Of a stretch of 64,000 nt of DNA, positions 16,729-26,198 are shown piece by piece. Under the pieces are notes generated by a model, which was given only the letters and a program-made list of their open reading frames with translations, ran no database searches and was not told the DNA's origin. A program made the position numbers and the translations under genes. The DNA is from Clostridium sp. Marseille-P299. GTDB lineage: Bacteria; Bacillota; Clostridia; Lachnospirales; Lachnospiraceae. The DNA is taken from assembly GCF_900078195.1 (NCBI RefSeq), contig NZ_FJVE01000007.1:2418001-2482000 (forward strand). The letters are read 5' to 3'. Numbering within the stretch: position 1 is the first letter of the stretch; the number at the start of each line of letters is the position of its first letter.

Positions 16729-17100
16729 TTACTTTTCTTTTGAAGCAGTTTTCTCAACCGCTTTTTTTTCTTTTCTACTTAAAATCACATGATTGATTGC
16801 CATAACTGGATGGTTAAAAAGCATTCTCGGCCCAGAATAACGCATAACTTCTTTAATTTTCGCTCTCATTTCTGGTTTATAACAATGAACCCTACAATTG
16901 TTACAAAATGTTTTTGTCTCAATAAATGGACATTTATCACTTCGAAAAATTGCATAATCAATCAGTTGTTGACATTCCTCACATGGCACATTACCACCAT
17001 GTTTCGCTTTGTGATTCCCTTTACAATACTTTTTAATCATCCAAGTAACAACTTCTTTTTCTAATTCTCTCTTTTCTTCAATCGTTTTGGTTTTACTCAT
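16729..17100 (-). CDS. Nitrous oxide-stimulated promoter family protein (YgbA-like)
   Basis: A 123-residue basic, Cys-rich protein with at least six conserved-looking cysteines: KKYCKGNH, PCEECQQL, DKCPF and FCNNCRVHCY. It ends in the segment YSGPRMLFNHPVMAINH. This matches the family annotated as nitrous oxide-stimulated promoter (E. coli YgbA type); a metal or haem/iron-sulphur role is plausible but unproven. It is transcribed just before the CydDC-like pair (about 80 bp) and after a DUF454 gene, so the four genes probably form one operon related to redox or cytochrome assembly. Confidence 0.8.
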   Translation of the reverse strand: MSKTKTIEEKRELEKEVVTWMIKKYCKGNHKAKHGGNVPCEECQQLIDYAIFRSDKCPFIETKTFCNNCRVHCYKPEMRAKIKEVMRYSGPRMLFNHPVMAINHVILSRKEKKAVEKTASKEK

Positions 17101-17159
17101 ATTCCACCTCAGTATGTCACTTTCATTGCTACGATACTGTACAAAAAATTTGTATTCAA

Positions 17160-17567
17160 TTACTCACTTAAGGAATCTAATGCCTCTTTATTTTCTTTTA
17201 TAGTCTTAATGTGAAATGTAAAATAATAATATTTAAATACAATCACTGCTGCTATAAAAATTCTCGCATGAAGGTTATTCACAAAATAAAATGTAATTAA
17301 TAACATCGCAGACACTGGTAATAAGATACTAAGCTTCGTCTTTAATGTCATTGCACGATTGTTAACAAAACTCTCTAAGTGCTTTTTATATAACTTTGTT
17401 GACATGAACCAACGATGAAATTTCTCCGATCCTTTTGCAAAAAAATACGAAGCCAACAATAAAAAAGGAGTGGTTGGTAATACTGGTATAATTACACCAA
17501 CAGCTCCTATTCCTAAAAATACAAATGCAAATAATAAGTACAATAATCTTAATGGTTTTTTCTTCAT
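17160..17567 (-). CDS. DUF454 (YbaN-like) inner-membrane protein
   Basis: A 135-residue membrane protein with three to four helices. It starts with a basic patch and the conserved segment LGIGAVGVIIPVLPTTPFLL, followed by FFAKGSEKFHRWF, which is diagnostic of DUF454/YbaN. The function is unknown. The ATG at 17567 (AGAGGATGAT upstream) is preferred over 17594. It is the first gene of the likely operon with the YgbA-like and CydDC-like genes. Confidence 0.85.
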   Translation of the reverse strand: MKKKPLRLLYLLFAFVFLGIGAVGVIIPVLPTTPFLLLASYFFAKGSEKFHRWFMSTKLYKKHLESFVNNRAMTLKTKLSILLPVSAMLLITFYFVNNLHARIFIAAVIVFKYYYFTFHIKTIKENKEALDSLSE

Positions 17568-17655
17568 ATCATCCTCTTTCTGGTATGTTCCCAAACCAAT
17601 TTTTGGGTTAGTCTGCGCTAACTTCCTATGACATTATAACTATTGGGTATTAAAA

Positions 17656-17702
17656 AAGCAACACTTGTAAATGATAATCTTTTTCATTTACAAGTGTTGC
17701 TT
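17656..17702 (-). terminator. Terminator of the pullulanase gene
   Basis: AGCAACACTTGTAAATGA and its perfect complement flank a short loop. On the minus strand the stem is followed by TTTTTTAAT, so it ends transcripts coming from the pullulanase gene. Confidence 0.9.
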
Positions 17703-17890
17703 ACTATCCTTTATATCTTCTTCTATTATTAGATAAAACTATTTCATTTATAGTATTTCACTCAAACTTCGCAGTTTCAAAATCTCTACTATATTTGATA
17801 AATTCAGCCGAAACAGTATATTAATTACCATGATTAAAACCTTTGCATCGACGCGACTATGACGAATGTGTGAAGTTAGTTATATGATTG

Positions 17891-19891
17891 CTAATTAGTG
17901 CTCACGGTTGTCTGTTTTACTAAAACCATGGCTGATATCGGTTCTACCAAAATTTCACCTGTCACTTCTTTTATACTCTCAATTCCTGCTTTCTCTCCGT
18001 TTACATACACATTCCATGCTCCTTCAGGCAAAGCTATGCTCTTACTCTCTTTGTTTGCATTATAAATTACAAAGATATGCTCTGTCGTTGCATGATCTAG
18101 CTTATGTTCAATTTGATATGCTACTATATTACTCTCTAAACCTTTAACAAACGTCAATTGATTGTTAATTTCCTCTGTTGTCCTTAAACGCAATCCTGCA
18201 TGCTCCTTACGAAATGCAATAAGGCCTTTATAATAAGCATATACATCTTCAAATTGTTTTATATTATCCCATTTTAAACTATTGGTACTATCCGGTGATT
18301 TATAACTATTTTCATCAAATTCACCAGGCTTTACTGCGGATGGTTTACTTCTTAAGAACTCCTCTCCTGCTTGTATAAATGGTATTCCCTGTGAGGTAAA
18401 TATAATAGCACTGGCTAGTTTGTTCATTTTAACAATATCTTCAAAGCTGTCTGCGGGGTTTGAAATACGTAACTTATCATATAATGTTAGATTGTCATGA
18501 CATGAAACATAATTAATACACTGACTTGGATCACCAGCCCAATATTGACCCGATGAAGTTTTTGAAAAATCAATACCAGAGTAGTTGGTCGCTGCTACAA
18601 CACCAAATTTGATGTTTTCTTCTAATCCTTGTTTCCCACTTACAAAACCCTTCTCATGAAAATCAAATACGCTGCCTTTTATAGCATCTCTAATATCATC
18701 ACTAAAAGATGCAATGCCCATCATCTTATAAGTGTTCGCTTTTCTTGCACTTAATTCTGGGTTAAGTGCTGATGGTCCGCCCGTCCAACCTTCTCCATAA
18801 ATGATAATGCTTGGATCTATATCATGTAATGCCTCTTTTATAGCTTTCATCGTGTCTATGTCATGTACTCCCATAAGATCAAAGCGAAAACCATCTACAT
18901 GATATTCTCTTGCCCAATATACCACAGAATCCACAATAAATTTTCTAACCATGGCACGTTCTGATGCAGTTTCATTTCCACATCCAGATCCATTGGTATA
19001 GGAACCTCCAACTTTACGATAATAATAATCAGGCACTATTTTATTCAGATTTGAATCCACAGAAAATGTATGATTATATACAACGTCCATAACAATGCGA
19101 ATTCCATTTTCATGTAAGCTTTGAACCATTTGTTTGAATTCATTGACACGAACTTCTCCATGATATGGATCCGTGGAATAGGAACCTTCTGGTACGTTGT
19201 AGTTTAGCGGATCGTATCCCCAGTTAAATGCATTGGATTCTGGATTTGATTCATCGATTGATGCATAGTCAAAGGAGGGAAGCAAGTGCAAATGTGTTAT
19301 ACCTAATTCCTTTAAATGGTCAATACCAGTAGCTTGCCCATATGAATTTTTTGTTCCTGTTTCTGTTAACGCTAGAAATTTACCAACGTTTTTCATACCA
19401 GAACTCGCATCCGATGATAAGTCTTTAATGTGTAACTCGTAGATAACTGCATCCGTTGGAGAACATAATATCGGACGTTCATCATCTTCAAATCCACTTT
19501 GGTCCGTAGCTAATAAGTCTATTACCATACCACGTTTACCATTGACGCCAGTCGCCTTTGCATAGGGATCAACCGCCTCATTTGTGATTCCATTAACCGT
19601 CACTGAATATGTATAATATATTTTATGTAAATCTTTTTCTACATTGGTAACCCATGTTCCTTTTACATCCTTAATCATAGGAATTACTTCGAGTAAAGTA
19701 TCTCCATCACCAGAACTATATAAATTTAAATCAACGTTTGATGCTGTTGGTGCCCATACACGAAATTTTGTAGTCTCTTTTTTATAAGTTGCACCTAAGT
19801 CATCTTCCTCATAAGTAAATGTTTCATTAAACTCGTTGCTTGAGAAAAAATCACTTATGAATTCCCCTTGATTTTCAGCATTATCTACCAT
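17891..19891 (-). CDS. pulA: Type I pullulanase (GH13, alpha-1,6 debranching)
   Basis: A 666-residue enzyme hydrolysing alpha-1,6 branches of pullulan, starch or glycogen. An N-terminal CBM48-like domain (about 40-125, KFRVWAPTASNVDLNLY) precedes the GH13 barrel. Visible are the pullulanase signature NWGYDPLNYNVPEGSYS, region I (DVVYNHTF), region II with nucleophile D338 (DGFRFDLMG), region III with acid/base E367 (YGEGWTGG) and region IV (YVSCHDNLTLYDK). There is no signal peptide, so it acts in the cytosol on glycogen or imported dextrins. A GGAGG site precedes the ATG. It appears monocistronic with its own terminator. The upstream region holds the three 86-bp repeats. Confidence 0.92.
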   Translation of the reverse strand: MVDNAENQGEFISDFFSSNEFNETFTYEEDDLGATYKKETTKFRVWAPTASNVDLNLYSSGDGDTLLEVIPMIKDVKGTWVTNVEKDLHKIYYTYSVTVNGITNEAVDPYAKATGVNGKRGMVIDLLATDQSGFEDDERPILCSPTDAVIYELHIKDLSSDASSGMKNVGKFLALTETGTKNSYGQATGIDHLKELGITHLHLLPSFDYASIDESNPESNAFNWGYDPLNYNVPEGSYSTDPYHGEVRVNEFKQMVQSLHENGIRIVMDVVYNHTFSVDSNLNKIVPDYYYRKVGGSYTNGSGCGNETASERAMVRKFIVDSVVYWAREYHVDGFRFDLMGVHDIDTMKAIKEALHDIDPSIIIYGEGWTGGPSALNPELSARKANTYKMMGIASFSDDIRDAIKGSVFDFHEKGFVSGKQGLEENIKFGVVAATNYSGIDFSKTSSGQYWAGDPSQCINYVSCHDNLTLYDKLRISNPADSFEDIVKMNKLASAIIFTSQGIPFIQAGEEFLRSKPSAVKPGEFDENSYKSPDSTNSLKWDNIKQFEDVYAYYKGLIAFRKEHAGLRLRTTEEINNQLTFVKGLESNIVAYQIEHKLDHATTEHIFVIYNANKESKSIALPEGAWNVYVNGEKAGIESIKEVTGEILVEPISAMVLVKQTTVSTN

Positions 19892-20123
19892 CTGCTCATC
19901 CTCCTTACTTATCGCTATTATCTATCGCCTTTCATACTTCATATTTAAATCGTATAAAATTAAGCGGTGCATTTAAAATTTAAAATAAAGAAAAGACACA
20001 ATTATAATCGTCTCTTTTACTTTAATATAATCTGTAAAGTTCTATTTTATCACTTATTGTATTAAAATAAGCAGTTTTTATGATGATTTTCTCTTCTTTT
20101 AATCAACCTTAACAAGAAACTGT

Positions 20124-20381
20124 TCATGAACAAGTTCGGTTCATGATCTTGTTACTCCAATCGCTATCTTCAAGCGAGCTTGCAGATGGCTCATTCCGCT
20201 TTCATTATATCATGAACAAGTTCGGTTCATGATCTTGTTGCTCCAATCGCTATCTTCAAGCGAGCTTGCAGATAGCTCATTCCGCTTTCATTATATCATG
20301 AACAAGTTCGGTTCATGATCTTGTTGCTCCAATCGCCTTCTTCAAGCGAGCTCGCAGATGGCTCATTCCGCTTTCATTATA
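20124..20381. repeat. Three tandem copies of an 86-bp hairpin-rich repeat
   Basis: Copies start at 20124, 20210 and 20296 and differ at only a few positions. Each has a perfect 8-bp hairpin (TCATGAAC / GTTCATGA, 7-base loop) and a second hairpin, GCTATCT...AGATAGC around AAGC-GA-GCTT. In the second stem the third pair is T:G, T:A and C:G in copies 1, 2 and 3, which suggests pairing is conserved. The block lies about 230 bp upstream of pulA and beyond the terminator of the lyase gene. No ORF is present. The copies are contiguous, with no unique spacers, so this is not a CRISPR. Confidence 0.85.
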
Positions 20382-20454
20382 TCATAATTACATTTTGTTA
20401 CAATATTATTTTCGAATTTTTTCGAATATATTGTTTAATAGTTGATCCTTATAT

Positions 20455-20504
20455 AGAAAAAGGGCCATCTTAAATAGCTTGTTACTAACTACTTAAGACA
20501 ACCC
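20455..20504 (-). terminator. Terminator after the PL26-like gene
   Basis: On the minus strand, GGGTTGTCTTAAGTAG pairs with CTATTTAAGATGGCCC, with a few mismatches, followed by a five-T run. Confidence 0.75.
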
Positions 20505-20529
20505 ATATAACTTTTTCTAAATGCACTAG

Positions 20530-22866
20530 TTAATCCCGAATTGCTTTATAATAGCTTGCTAGCGGAATGAAACTCTGTGCGAAATTTTTAGTTCCATTTC
20601 CTGACACAATTACAGCATCTCCTTCGATCCGCTTTAAACTTCCCCCACCGTTATGCCTACTAAGGGAAGCATTAAAAGTCTTTTCTCCATAAGTTAAATA
20701 TTTTTTATCTCCTGTAAGTTCATATGCAATTGCCAAAGCCTCTAATAGTAATGTATTATTGCCCAATCTACTAAGGCTTGGTAATTCCTTATAATAAAAC
20801 AATCCCATATCCAAATAGCAATTTTCAATTAAATCATCCACCGCACGAAGTATCATACCTTTAACTTCTTCATCGTGAAAAACCCTATAATATCGCATCA
20901 AACTACCTGCTGCAACTGAAATCATAAAACCAACGCGAATCGTAGTGTTATCTGTATACATTGCTAGCCAAGCTCCATACTCCTCTTCCCATTGTTTAAA
21001 ATGATGAATGATCCATTTACTTTTTGCCATCCATTTTTCATCCTTCGTTTCCACATAAAGGGCTGTTAAAGTACGTAACGCCCAGCCAGTTTCTCTCGCA
21101 TTGCTTTCCCCAGTATTTTGAAAAGTCGGCGTCTCTAACAATCTTAAAACATTTTCACCGATACCGATGGCTGTCTCATATGCTCTCTCATCCCCTGTAA
21201 AATGATAATAATCCAGTAGTCCTTCTACCCATTCGTGACTTGGTACTATCATCTGACCAATTGTGTGTCCTGCACAATGTTCAATCTGCCCACCAATTTT
21301 TAATGGATCCTTACTATAATGACATACATCCACATCCATCCAGTGACTACCCGCTACCATCAAATAATCAAGAAATCTTCGAATTCCTGTTCTTGCATAC
21401 ATTAAAGCACATGCATGAGGATAATCATACTCATTATTTGTCCATACTGCTGCACCTTTGCCTCTACCTTGTAATGTATAACCTGGGTCTGGTGCATCCC
21501 CCCAATTTAGCATTCCATAACATCGAGCATGCTCATCTGCTTTATAAATAAAGGATGCTTCAACATCAGGATCTATATTCTCAACGAATACATCAAGCAT
21601 AACATCAGCTTCTTTATACACCGCTGGAGCTATCGTTGGTCGATCTGGCATCTGATAAATCAAGCTACGATTATCAATTTCTTTTAACGATTCTTCTGGC
21701 CCATGAAAATGTAATAAGAATTTTTGTTCTCTAGACATACCTGATTGCATTACAACTTTATCCACGTTTTCTGGAACTAGCATAACTGAAATTCCATTTT
21801 TATCTGCTTTTACTGCCTTTGGATAGTTTTGCTGTGCTTGGAATATGGTTGCACATACTCCACCCTCTTCATCAGTTCGATCGGTAAAAAATGTCCCGTA
21901 GAATACTTCCCCATAATGTTCATTGGCTTCACCAACTAAATATTTTGCATCAACAATTTTGTTCACTGCCGCACCATCTTTAGCAACTAAAAAATCTGTT
22001 TTATAATTCGAACTTCCAACGCAGGTACGAATTGAATCCACTGGTGCTTGTTCTTCAATACTATCTAAATTTTTAATACCAACAGTATGAAATATAATTC
22101 CATCTTTATAATTTTGATTCACTGGTACATCCCCACACCCAGTTGAATCAAAGGAATCATTCTTTATAACTTCAAGGCTCTCATCCATCACGCAATCTTT
22201 ATCTGCTTTCAAAGAAAACACAAGGGACGCAACATGCAATGGGTCATCAGAAGTATTAATGATACGATAAGATACCTCAATCCAAGGTTTTTTAGCAAAA
22301 GCAGTTATTTTAAGTTCAAACTCAATATTGTTTCGACCTTTATTAACGCCTCTTGCTGAAAGTACTGCGCAGATAGGTCCTTCCTCAACAATCCTCCACT
22401 CACCAATTTCCATATCATAAGTATTTCCATCCCCATCTTTTAAATATGGCCCTAGGAATTGTGCCGCTGTATAACTCTTCTTTCCCGCTACTAAAGATTC
22501 TATAATGTGGTTACTATTATCTTTTACTGTAAAAGTGATGCCATCACAATCAACTTTTGTTTGCTCATTTTCCTTTTCAATCTTAATTCCCTCATAGGAA
22601 GAAACCTTCTCTGAAAATAAATCGCACATAAGTGAAGTTTTTGCGTTCCCAGGCAAATCCGCCATAAATCTAAGAAATAAATAGCGAATGGAACCATCTT
22701 CATGAAATGAAGTTACTTTTCCTTGCATAGGTACTGGTTTTCCATCCTGTAATACTGCCACCTTTGATAAACTTTTGAGCTTTCCTTTTTTAAGCGGTAT
22801 GGCTATAAATGCATGTTCTTCTATTCTTGGATAACGATATAACTTATCAAATTTTAATTCTATCAT
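20530..22866 (-). CDS. PcRGLX-like (PL26-type) protein, putative rhamnogalacturonan exolyase
   Basis: A 778-residue protein without signal peptide. The N-terminal beta region (about 1-90, RYPRIEEHAFIAIPLKKG) resembles the RIFT-barrel domain of Penicillium exo-rhamnogalacturonan lyase. A large beta-sandwich part follows, and a C-terminal alpha/alpha toroid (about 430-770) with SHEWVEGLLDYYHFTGDE and ARETGWALRTLTALYVE. PL26 enzymes remove unsaturated galacturonosyl-rhamnose units from rhamnogalacturonan; here the enzyme would work on imported oligomers. The ATG at 22866 is behind GGGAGAGG; an upstream in-frame start at 22932 lacks a ribosome site. The family assignment is from domain layout, and catalytic residues were not identified. 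A cytosolic GH28 is encoded 3 kb away. Confidence 0.6.
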   Translation of the reverse strand: MIELKFDKLYRYPRIEEHAFIAIPLKKGKLKSLSKVAVLQDGKPVPMQGKVTSFHEDGSIRYLFLRFMADLPGNAKTSLMCDLFSEKVSSYEGIKIEKENEQTKVDCDGITFTVKDNSNHIIESLVAGKKSYTAAQFLGPYLKDGDGNTYDMEIGEWRIVEEGPICAVLSARGVNKGRNNIEFELKITAFAKKPWIEVSYRIINTSDDPLHVASLVFSLKADKDCVMDESLEVIKNDSFDSTGCGDVPVNQNYKDGIIFHTVGIKNLDSIEEQAPVDSIRTCVGSSNYKTDFLVAKDGAAVNKIVDAKYLVGEANEHYGEVFYGTFFTDRTDEEGGVCATIFQAQQNYPKAVKADKNGISVMLVPENVDKVVMQSGMSREQKFLLHFHGPEESLKEIDNRSLIYQMPDRPTIAPAVYKEADVMLDVFVENIDPDVEASFIYKADEHARCYGMLNWGDAPDPGYTLQGRGKGAAVWTNNEYDYPHACALMYARTGIRRFLDYLMVAGSHWMDVDVCHYSKDPLKIGGQIEHCAGHTIGQMIVPSHEWVEGLLDYYHFTGDERAYETAIGIGENVLRLLETPTFQNTGESNARETGWALRTLTALYVETKDEKWMAKSKWIIHHFKQWEEEYGAWLAMYTDNTTIRVGFMISVAAGSLMRYYRVFHDEEVKGMILRAVDDLIENCYLDMGLFYYKELPSLSRLGNNTLLLEALAIAYELTGDKKYLTYGEKTFNASLSRHNGGGSLKRIEGDAVIVSGNGTKNFAQSFIPLASYYKAIRD

Positions 22867-22897
22867 AATAATACCTCTCCCTTTGTAACATCCACCA

Positions 22898-22939
22898 CAT
22901 CTGTACAAGAATCTGGTTGTACTATTAATCATCTGTACA
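22898..22939 (-). promoter_or_regulatory. Pair of direct repeats upstream of the PL26-like gene
   Basis: CATCTGTACA occurs at 22898-22907 and 22930-22939, 32 bp apart (three helical turns), between the ATG and a TATAAT-like box on the minus strand near 22960. This looks like a regulator binding pair for sugar control. The rest of 22940-23242 is AT-rich without a gene. Confidence 0.45.
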
Positions 22940-23242
22940 CCGATTGTTTAATTAAGTATTATATTACATCTTAATTTCTGTAATCTCCACGGTATTGTTG
23001 TTATAAATGTAATTAAATACAGATTTTTTGTCATACACATATGGGAGGGATTATCGGATGGAATTATTATCACAGTAAATTCATAATTATCCATTTTTTT
23101 GTATTTATCTATTTAATTAAAATGATACAATCGATTCAAATATTTAATAAATCTCATATTTATTTCCCCTTCTCTACTGGATGACTGCTTTTCTAAAAGA
23201 TCATTTGTTCTTCAATTTTCATTAAGAATTTTGCCTATTTTA

Positions 23243-23271
23243 TTGACTTTCAATTAGTTAGCATTTATAAT
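23243..23271 (+). promoter_or_regulatory. Promoter of the amino-acid transporter operon
   Basis: TTGACT (23243-23248), a 17-bp spacer and TATAAT (23266-23271). The predicted transcript starts near 23278, only about a dozen bases before the hairpin at 23290. Confidence 0.65.
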
Positions 23272-23289
23272 ATCAATATTTGAATCTTT

Positions 23290-23336
23290 ACGCAAAGGGA
23301 CAAGGATGTTTCTCTTATGTCTTTTTGCGTTTTTTT
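23290..23336 (+). terminator. Leader terminator/attenuator before the amino-acid transporter
   Basis: ACGCAAAGGGACA pairs over 13 bp (with two G-T pairs) with TGTCTTTTTGCGT, followed by six or more T. It lies between the promoter and the transporter start at 23444, so most transcripts should end here unless antitermination occurs. A 26-codon frame (ATG 23306, stop 23386) overlaps the hairpin, but its ribosome site is poor. No known riboswitch or T-box pattern was recognised. Confidence 0.65.
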
Positions 23337-23443
23337 GGGTGAACTTTGGGAAGCGAAACAAAGCAAAAACGTATAAAGATTCATGAAGATGTTTGATTTC
23401 AACATGAAAAAACAAACACAAATTTAATATTGGAGGACATTTT

Positions 23444-25102
23444 ATGAAGAGTAACTTTAAAAAGCTGATAGCTGTTTTTGCAATTATTATACTTTCGCTT
23501 GGTATTTTAACAGCTTGTAGTGCAAAAACAAATACTGGCACAGATATTGGGGATCAAGAAACTAAAAAAGTTCTTAGGGTCGCGATGGAATGTAGCTATG
23601 CCCCTTATAACTGGACACAGCCAGATGATAGAAATGGTGCGGTACCGATTTTTGATAGTTCAGATTATGCGAACGGTTATGACGTTATGATGGCAAAACA
23701 TATCGCAGATGAACTAGGTTATGAATTACAGATTGTAAAACTTGATTGGGATTCCTTAGTACCCGCGGTACAGTCTGGAACTGTTGACGCAGTAATTGCT
23801 GGACAATCAATCACAGAAAATCGAATGAAAATGGTTGATTTTACAACCCCTTACTACTATGCTTCCATCGTTGCTTTAGTAAAAGCTGATGGTCCATATG
23901 CAGATGCACAAGGTGTTTCCGATTTAGCTGGAGCTACTGCAACTTCTCAGCTAAACACAATTTGGTATGATGCATGTCTACCACAAGTACCAAATGCTAA
24001 TATTTTACCAGCGCAAGAATCTGCTTCTGCGATGTTAGTATCTTTAAATGCTAATAAGGCAGATTTAGTTGTAACTGATATGCCTACTGCAAAAGCTGCT
24101 CTTGCATCCTATGATAATTTTAAACTTCTAGATTTCACTGAAACAGATGATAATTTTAAAGTTTCTCAAGAAGAAATTAATATTGGTATTTCTGTGCAAA
24201 AAGGAAATACTGAGTTAAGAGATGCGATTAACGGTGTTTTATCTAAAATGACTGTTGAAGATTATGATAAGATGATGGATGATGCCATCTCCGTTCAACC
24301 ATCTTCCATGCCAAGTGACTTTTTAGGAAGAATCTTTTATATTCTTAAAGAATATGGTTCCTCTTTCGTACGTGGTGCCGGAGTTACTATGATAATTGCC
24401 CTTGTAGGTACATTTATTGGTTGTATTATCGGATTTGCAGTAGGAATCATCCAAGCATTTCCTACCTCCAAACGTGATCCATTTATTAAACGCGGATTAT
24501 TCTGGATTGTAAGACTTATATTAAATATTTATGTAGAATTCTTCCGTGGAACACCAATGATGGTACAAGCGATGTTTATATATTTTGGTTCTGCTGCGGT
24601 ATTTAATATTAATATGTCCATGTGGTTTGCTGCTTTCTTTATCGTTTCTATTAATACAGGTGCGTATATGGCAGAAACCGTTCGTGGTGGTATTTTATCC
24701 ATTGAAGCAGGACAAACAGAAGGTGCAAAGGCAATTGGTATGACACATATTCAAACAATGGTTTATGTCATCCTACCACAAGCTCTTAGAAATATTATGC
24801 CTCAGATTGGTAACAACTTAATTATTAATATTAAGGACACTTGCGTTCTTTCTATTATTGGAACAGTTGAGTTGTTCTACGTTACAAAAGGTATTGCGGG
24901 TGCATTATACACTTACTTTGAAGCCTTTACAATTGTAATGGCGATTTACTTTATTTTAACATTTACTTGCTCAAGAATTCTTCGTCATTTAGAAAGTAAG
25001 TTAGATGGCCCTGATAATTACGATTTAGCAACTACTGATACCCTTGCCCATACAAGTGGTATGTATAAATTTTCTGGAAAAAGAAAGGAGGAGGGCAAAT
25101 AA
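23444..25102 (+). CDS. Amino-acid ABC transporter, fused substrate-binding lipoprotein and permease
   Basis: A 552-residue fusion. The lipoprotein signal (lipobox LTAC, C25) is followed by a family 3 substrate-binding domain (about 40-285) with the pattern of polar amino-acid binders: [37 protein letters not shown] and VVTDMPTA. A His/Glu/Gln-type permease domain follows (about 300-530) with the EAA loop [19 protein letters not shown]. Fusion of binding protein and permease occurs in GlnP-type importers of Firmicutes. The exact amino acid cannot be told. A GGAGG site precedes the ATG. The stop and the ATPase start overlap in TAATG. Expression is probably limited by the leader hairpin. Confidence 0.9.
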   Translation: MKSNFKKLIAVFAIIILSLGILTACSAKTNTGTDIGDQETKKVLRVAMECSYAPYNWTQPDDRNGAVPIFDSSDYANGYDVMMAKHIADELGYELQIVKLDWDSLVPAVQSGTVDAVIAGQSITENRMKMVDFTTPYYYASIVALVKADGPYADAQGVSDLAGATATSQLNTIWYDACLPQVPNANILPAQESASAMLVSLNANKADLVVTDMPTAKAALASYDNFKLLDFTETDDNFKVSQEEINIGISVQKGNTELRDAINGVLSKMTVEDYDKMMDDAISVQPSSMPSDFLGRIFYILKEYGSSFVRGAGVTMIIALVGTFIGCIIGFAVGIIQAFPTSKRDPFIKRGLFWIVRLILNIYVEFFRGTPMMVQAMFIYFGSAAVFNINMSMWFAAFFIVSINTGAYMAETVRGGILSIEAGQTEGAKAIGMTHIQTMVYVILPQALRNIMPQIGNNLIINIKDTCVLSIIGTVELFYVTKGIAGALYTYFEAFTIVMAIYFILTFTCSRILRHLESKLDGPDNYDLATTDTLAHTSGMYKFSGKRKEEGK

Positions 25103-25854
25103 TGAATGAAGCAAAGAAATCTCCAATTATAGAAATTCGTCATTTAAGTAAAACCTTTGGTACGCATCCAGTATTACAAGATATTGACTTTAATGTAAAT
25201 CAAGGCGATGTTACATGCATTATTGGTGCATCTGGTTCAGGTAAATCAACCCTTCTTCGATGTGTTAATTTATTAGAGATTCCTACCTCTGGTGAAATTA
25301 AATACCACGGAACAGATATTACTGACCGTAAAATAAATGCTGCCTCTTACCGTTCTAAAGTAGGTATGGTGTTCCAAAACTTCAATTTATTTAGTAACAT
25401 GACTGTTCTTAAAAATTGTATGGTTGGACAAATGAAGGTTCTTAAAAAGGATAAGGAAACTGCAAGAAAAAATGCAATGTACTATCTTGAAAAAGTAGGT
25501 ATGGCACCATATATTAATGCAAAACCTCGTCAACTTTCCGGTGGACAAAAGCAGCGTGTTGCAATCGCTCGTGCCTTAGCTATGGAACCAGAAGTATTAT
25601 TATTTGATGAACCTACTTCTGCTCTAGACCCACAGATGGTTGGTGAAGTTCTTACCGTTATGAGAAAACTTGCGAAAGAAGGCCTTACAATGATTATCGT
25701 AACTCATGAAATGGCATTTGCTCGTGATGTTTCCAATCGAGTAATCTTTATGGCTAATGGTGTTATCGCAGAGGAAGGCTCTCCTAGTCAAATCTTTGGT
25801 GATCCTAAGAACGCTTTAACAAAAGACTTCTTAAGTCGTTTTATGAATAGCTAA
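25102..25854 (+). CDS. Amino-acid ABC transporter ATPase (GlnQ/ArtP type)
   Basis: A 250-residue ATPase energising the importer encoded upstream. Visible are Walker A ([12 protein letters not shown]), the Q-loop (MVFQNFNLF), the signature [15 protein letters not shown], Walker B ([13 protein letters not shown]) and the H-loop ([10 protein letters not shown]). The start overlaps the permease stop by one base, behind AAAGGAGGAGGG. A strong terminator follows. Confidence 0.95.
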   Translation: MNEAKKSPIIEIRHLSKTFGTHPVLQDIDFNVNQGDVTCIIGASGSGKSTLLRCVNLLEIPTSGEIKYHGTDITDRKINAASYRSKVGMVFQNFNLFSNMTVLKNCMVGQMKVLKKDKETARKNAMYYLEKVGMAPYINAKPRQLSGGQKQRVAIARALAMEPEVLLFDEPTSALDPQMVGEVLTVMRKLAKEGLTMIIVTHEMAFARDVSNRVIFMANGVIAEEGSPSQIFGDPKNALTKDFLSRFMNS

Positions 25855-25951
25855 GTCTATATAACTTCTCATATATGAATAGCTTTCTAGAAGCAGTTCT
25901 TCATTTATAAAACTTTAATTGCTTGGGCAACTAAAATCATAACTATAAAAA

Positions 25952-26007
25952 GGCTATTACAAAATTCTCAATGTGTATAACACTAAGATTTTGTAATAGC
26001 CCTTTTA
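25952..26007 (+). terminator. Terminator of the amino-acid transporter operon
   Basis: GGCTATTACAAAAT (25952-25965) and ATTTTGTAATAGCC (25988-26001) form a perfect 14-bp stem followed by CTTTTATTTTT. Confidence 0.9.
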
Positions 26008-26156
26008 TTTTTAAGCCTATTATTTTTTAACCCTTTTACTATTTAGCCGTTTATTTAATTAAACATTTTCTTGATTTGCATTGTTACCTTGTCTAAATCA
26101 GGGTCACATAACAAAGGAAGCTTTTAATCCGAATTCTGATTTAGATTTTAAAATTT

Positions 26157-26182
26157 AAAAAGAATGGATAACCATTCTTTTT
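26157..26182 (-). terminator. Terminator of the GH28 gene
   Basis: AAAAAGAATGG and CCATTCTTTTT form a perfect stem with a 4-base loop; the minus strand continues with T-rich sequence. The GH28 stop is 17 bp away. Confidence 0.8.
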
Positions 26183-26198
26183 AATTACTCTTTTTCAA

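Noticed and set aside
20124..20381. Three regular repeats as a CRISPR array
   Set aside because: The 86-bp units abut with no unique spacers, are too long, and no cas gene is near.
22867..22932. 22-residue N-terminal extension of the PL26-like protein
   Set aside because: There is no ribosome site at 22932, and GGGAGAGG sits correctly before the ATG at 22866.
23306..23386. 26-codon leader peptide over the attenuator
   Set aside because: Its ribosome site is poor and it shows no run of one regulatory codon, so it was kept only as a remark.
23254..23541. Minus-strand ORF over the transporter leader
   Set aside because: It crosses a terminator and the start of the lipoprotein gene and shows no family or ribosome site.
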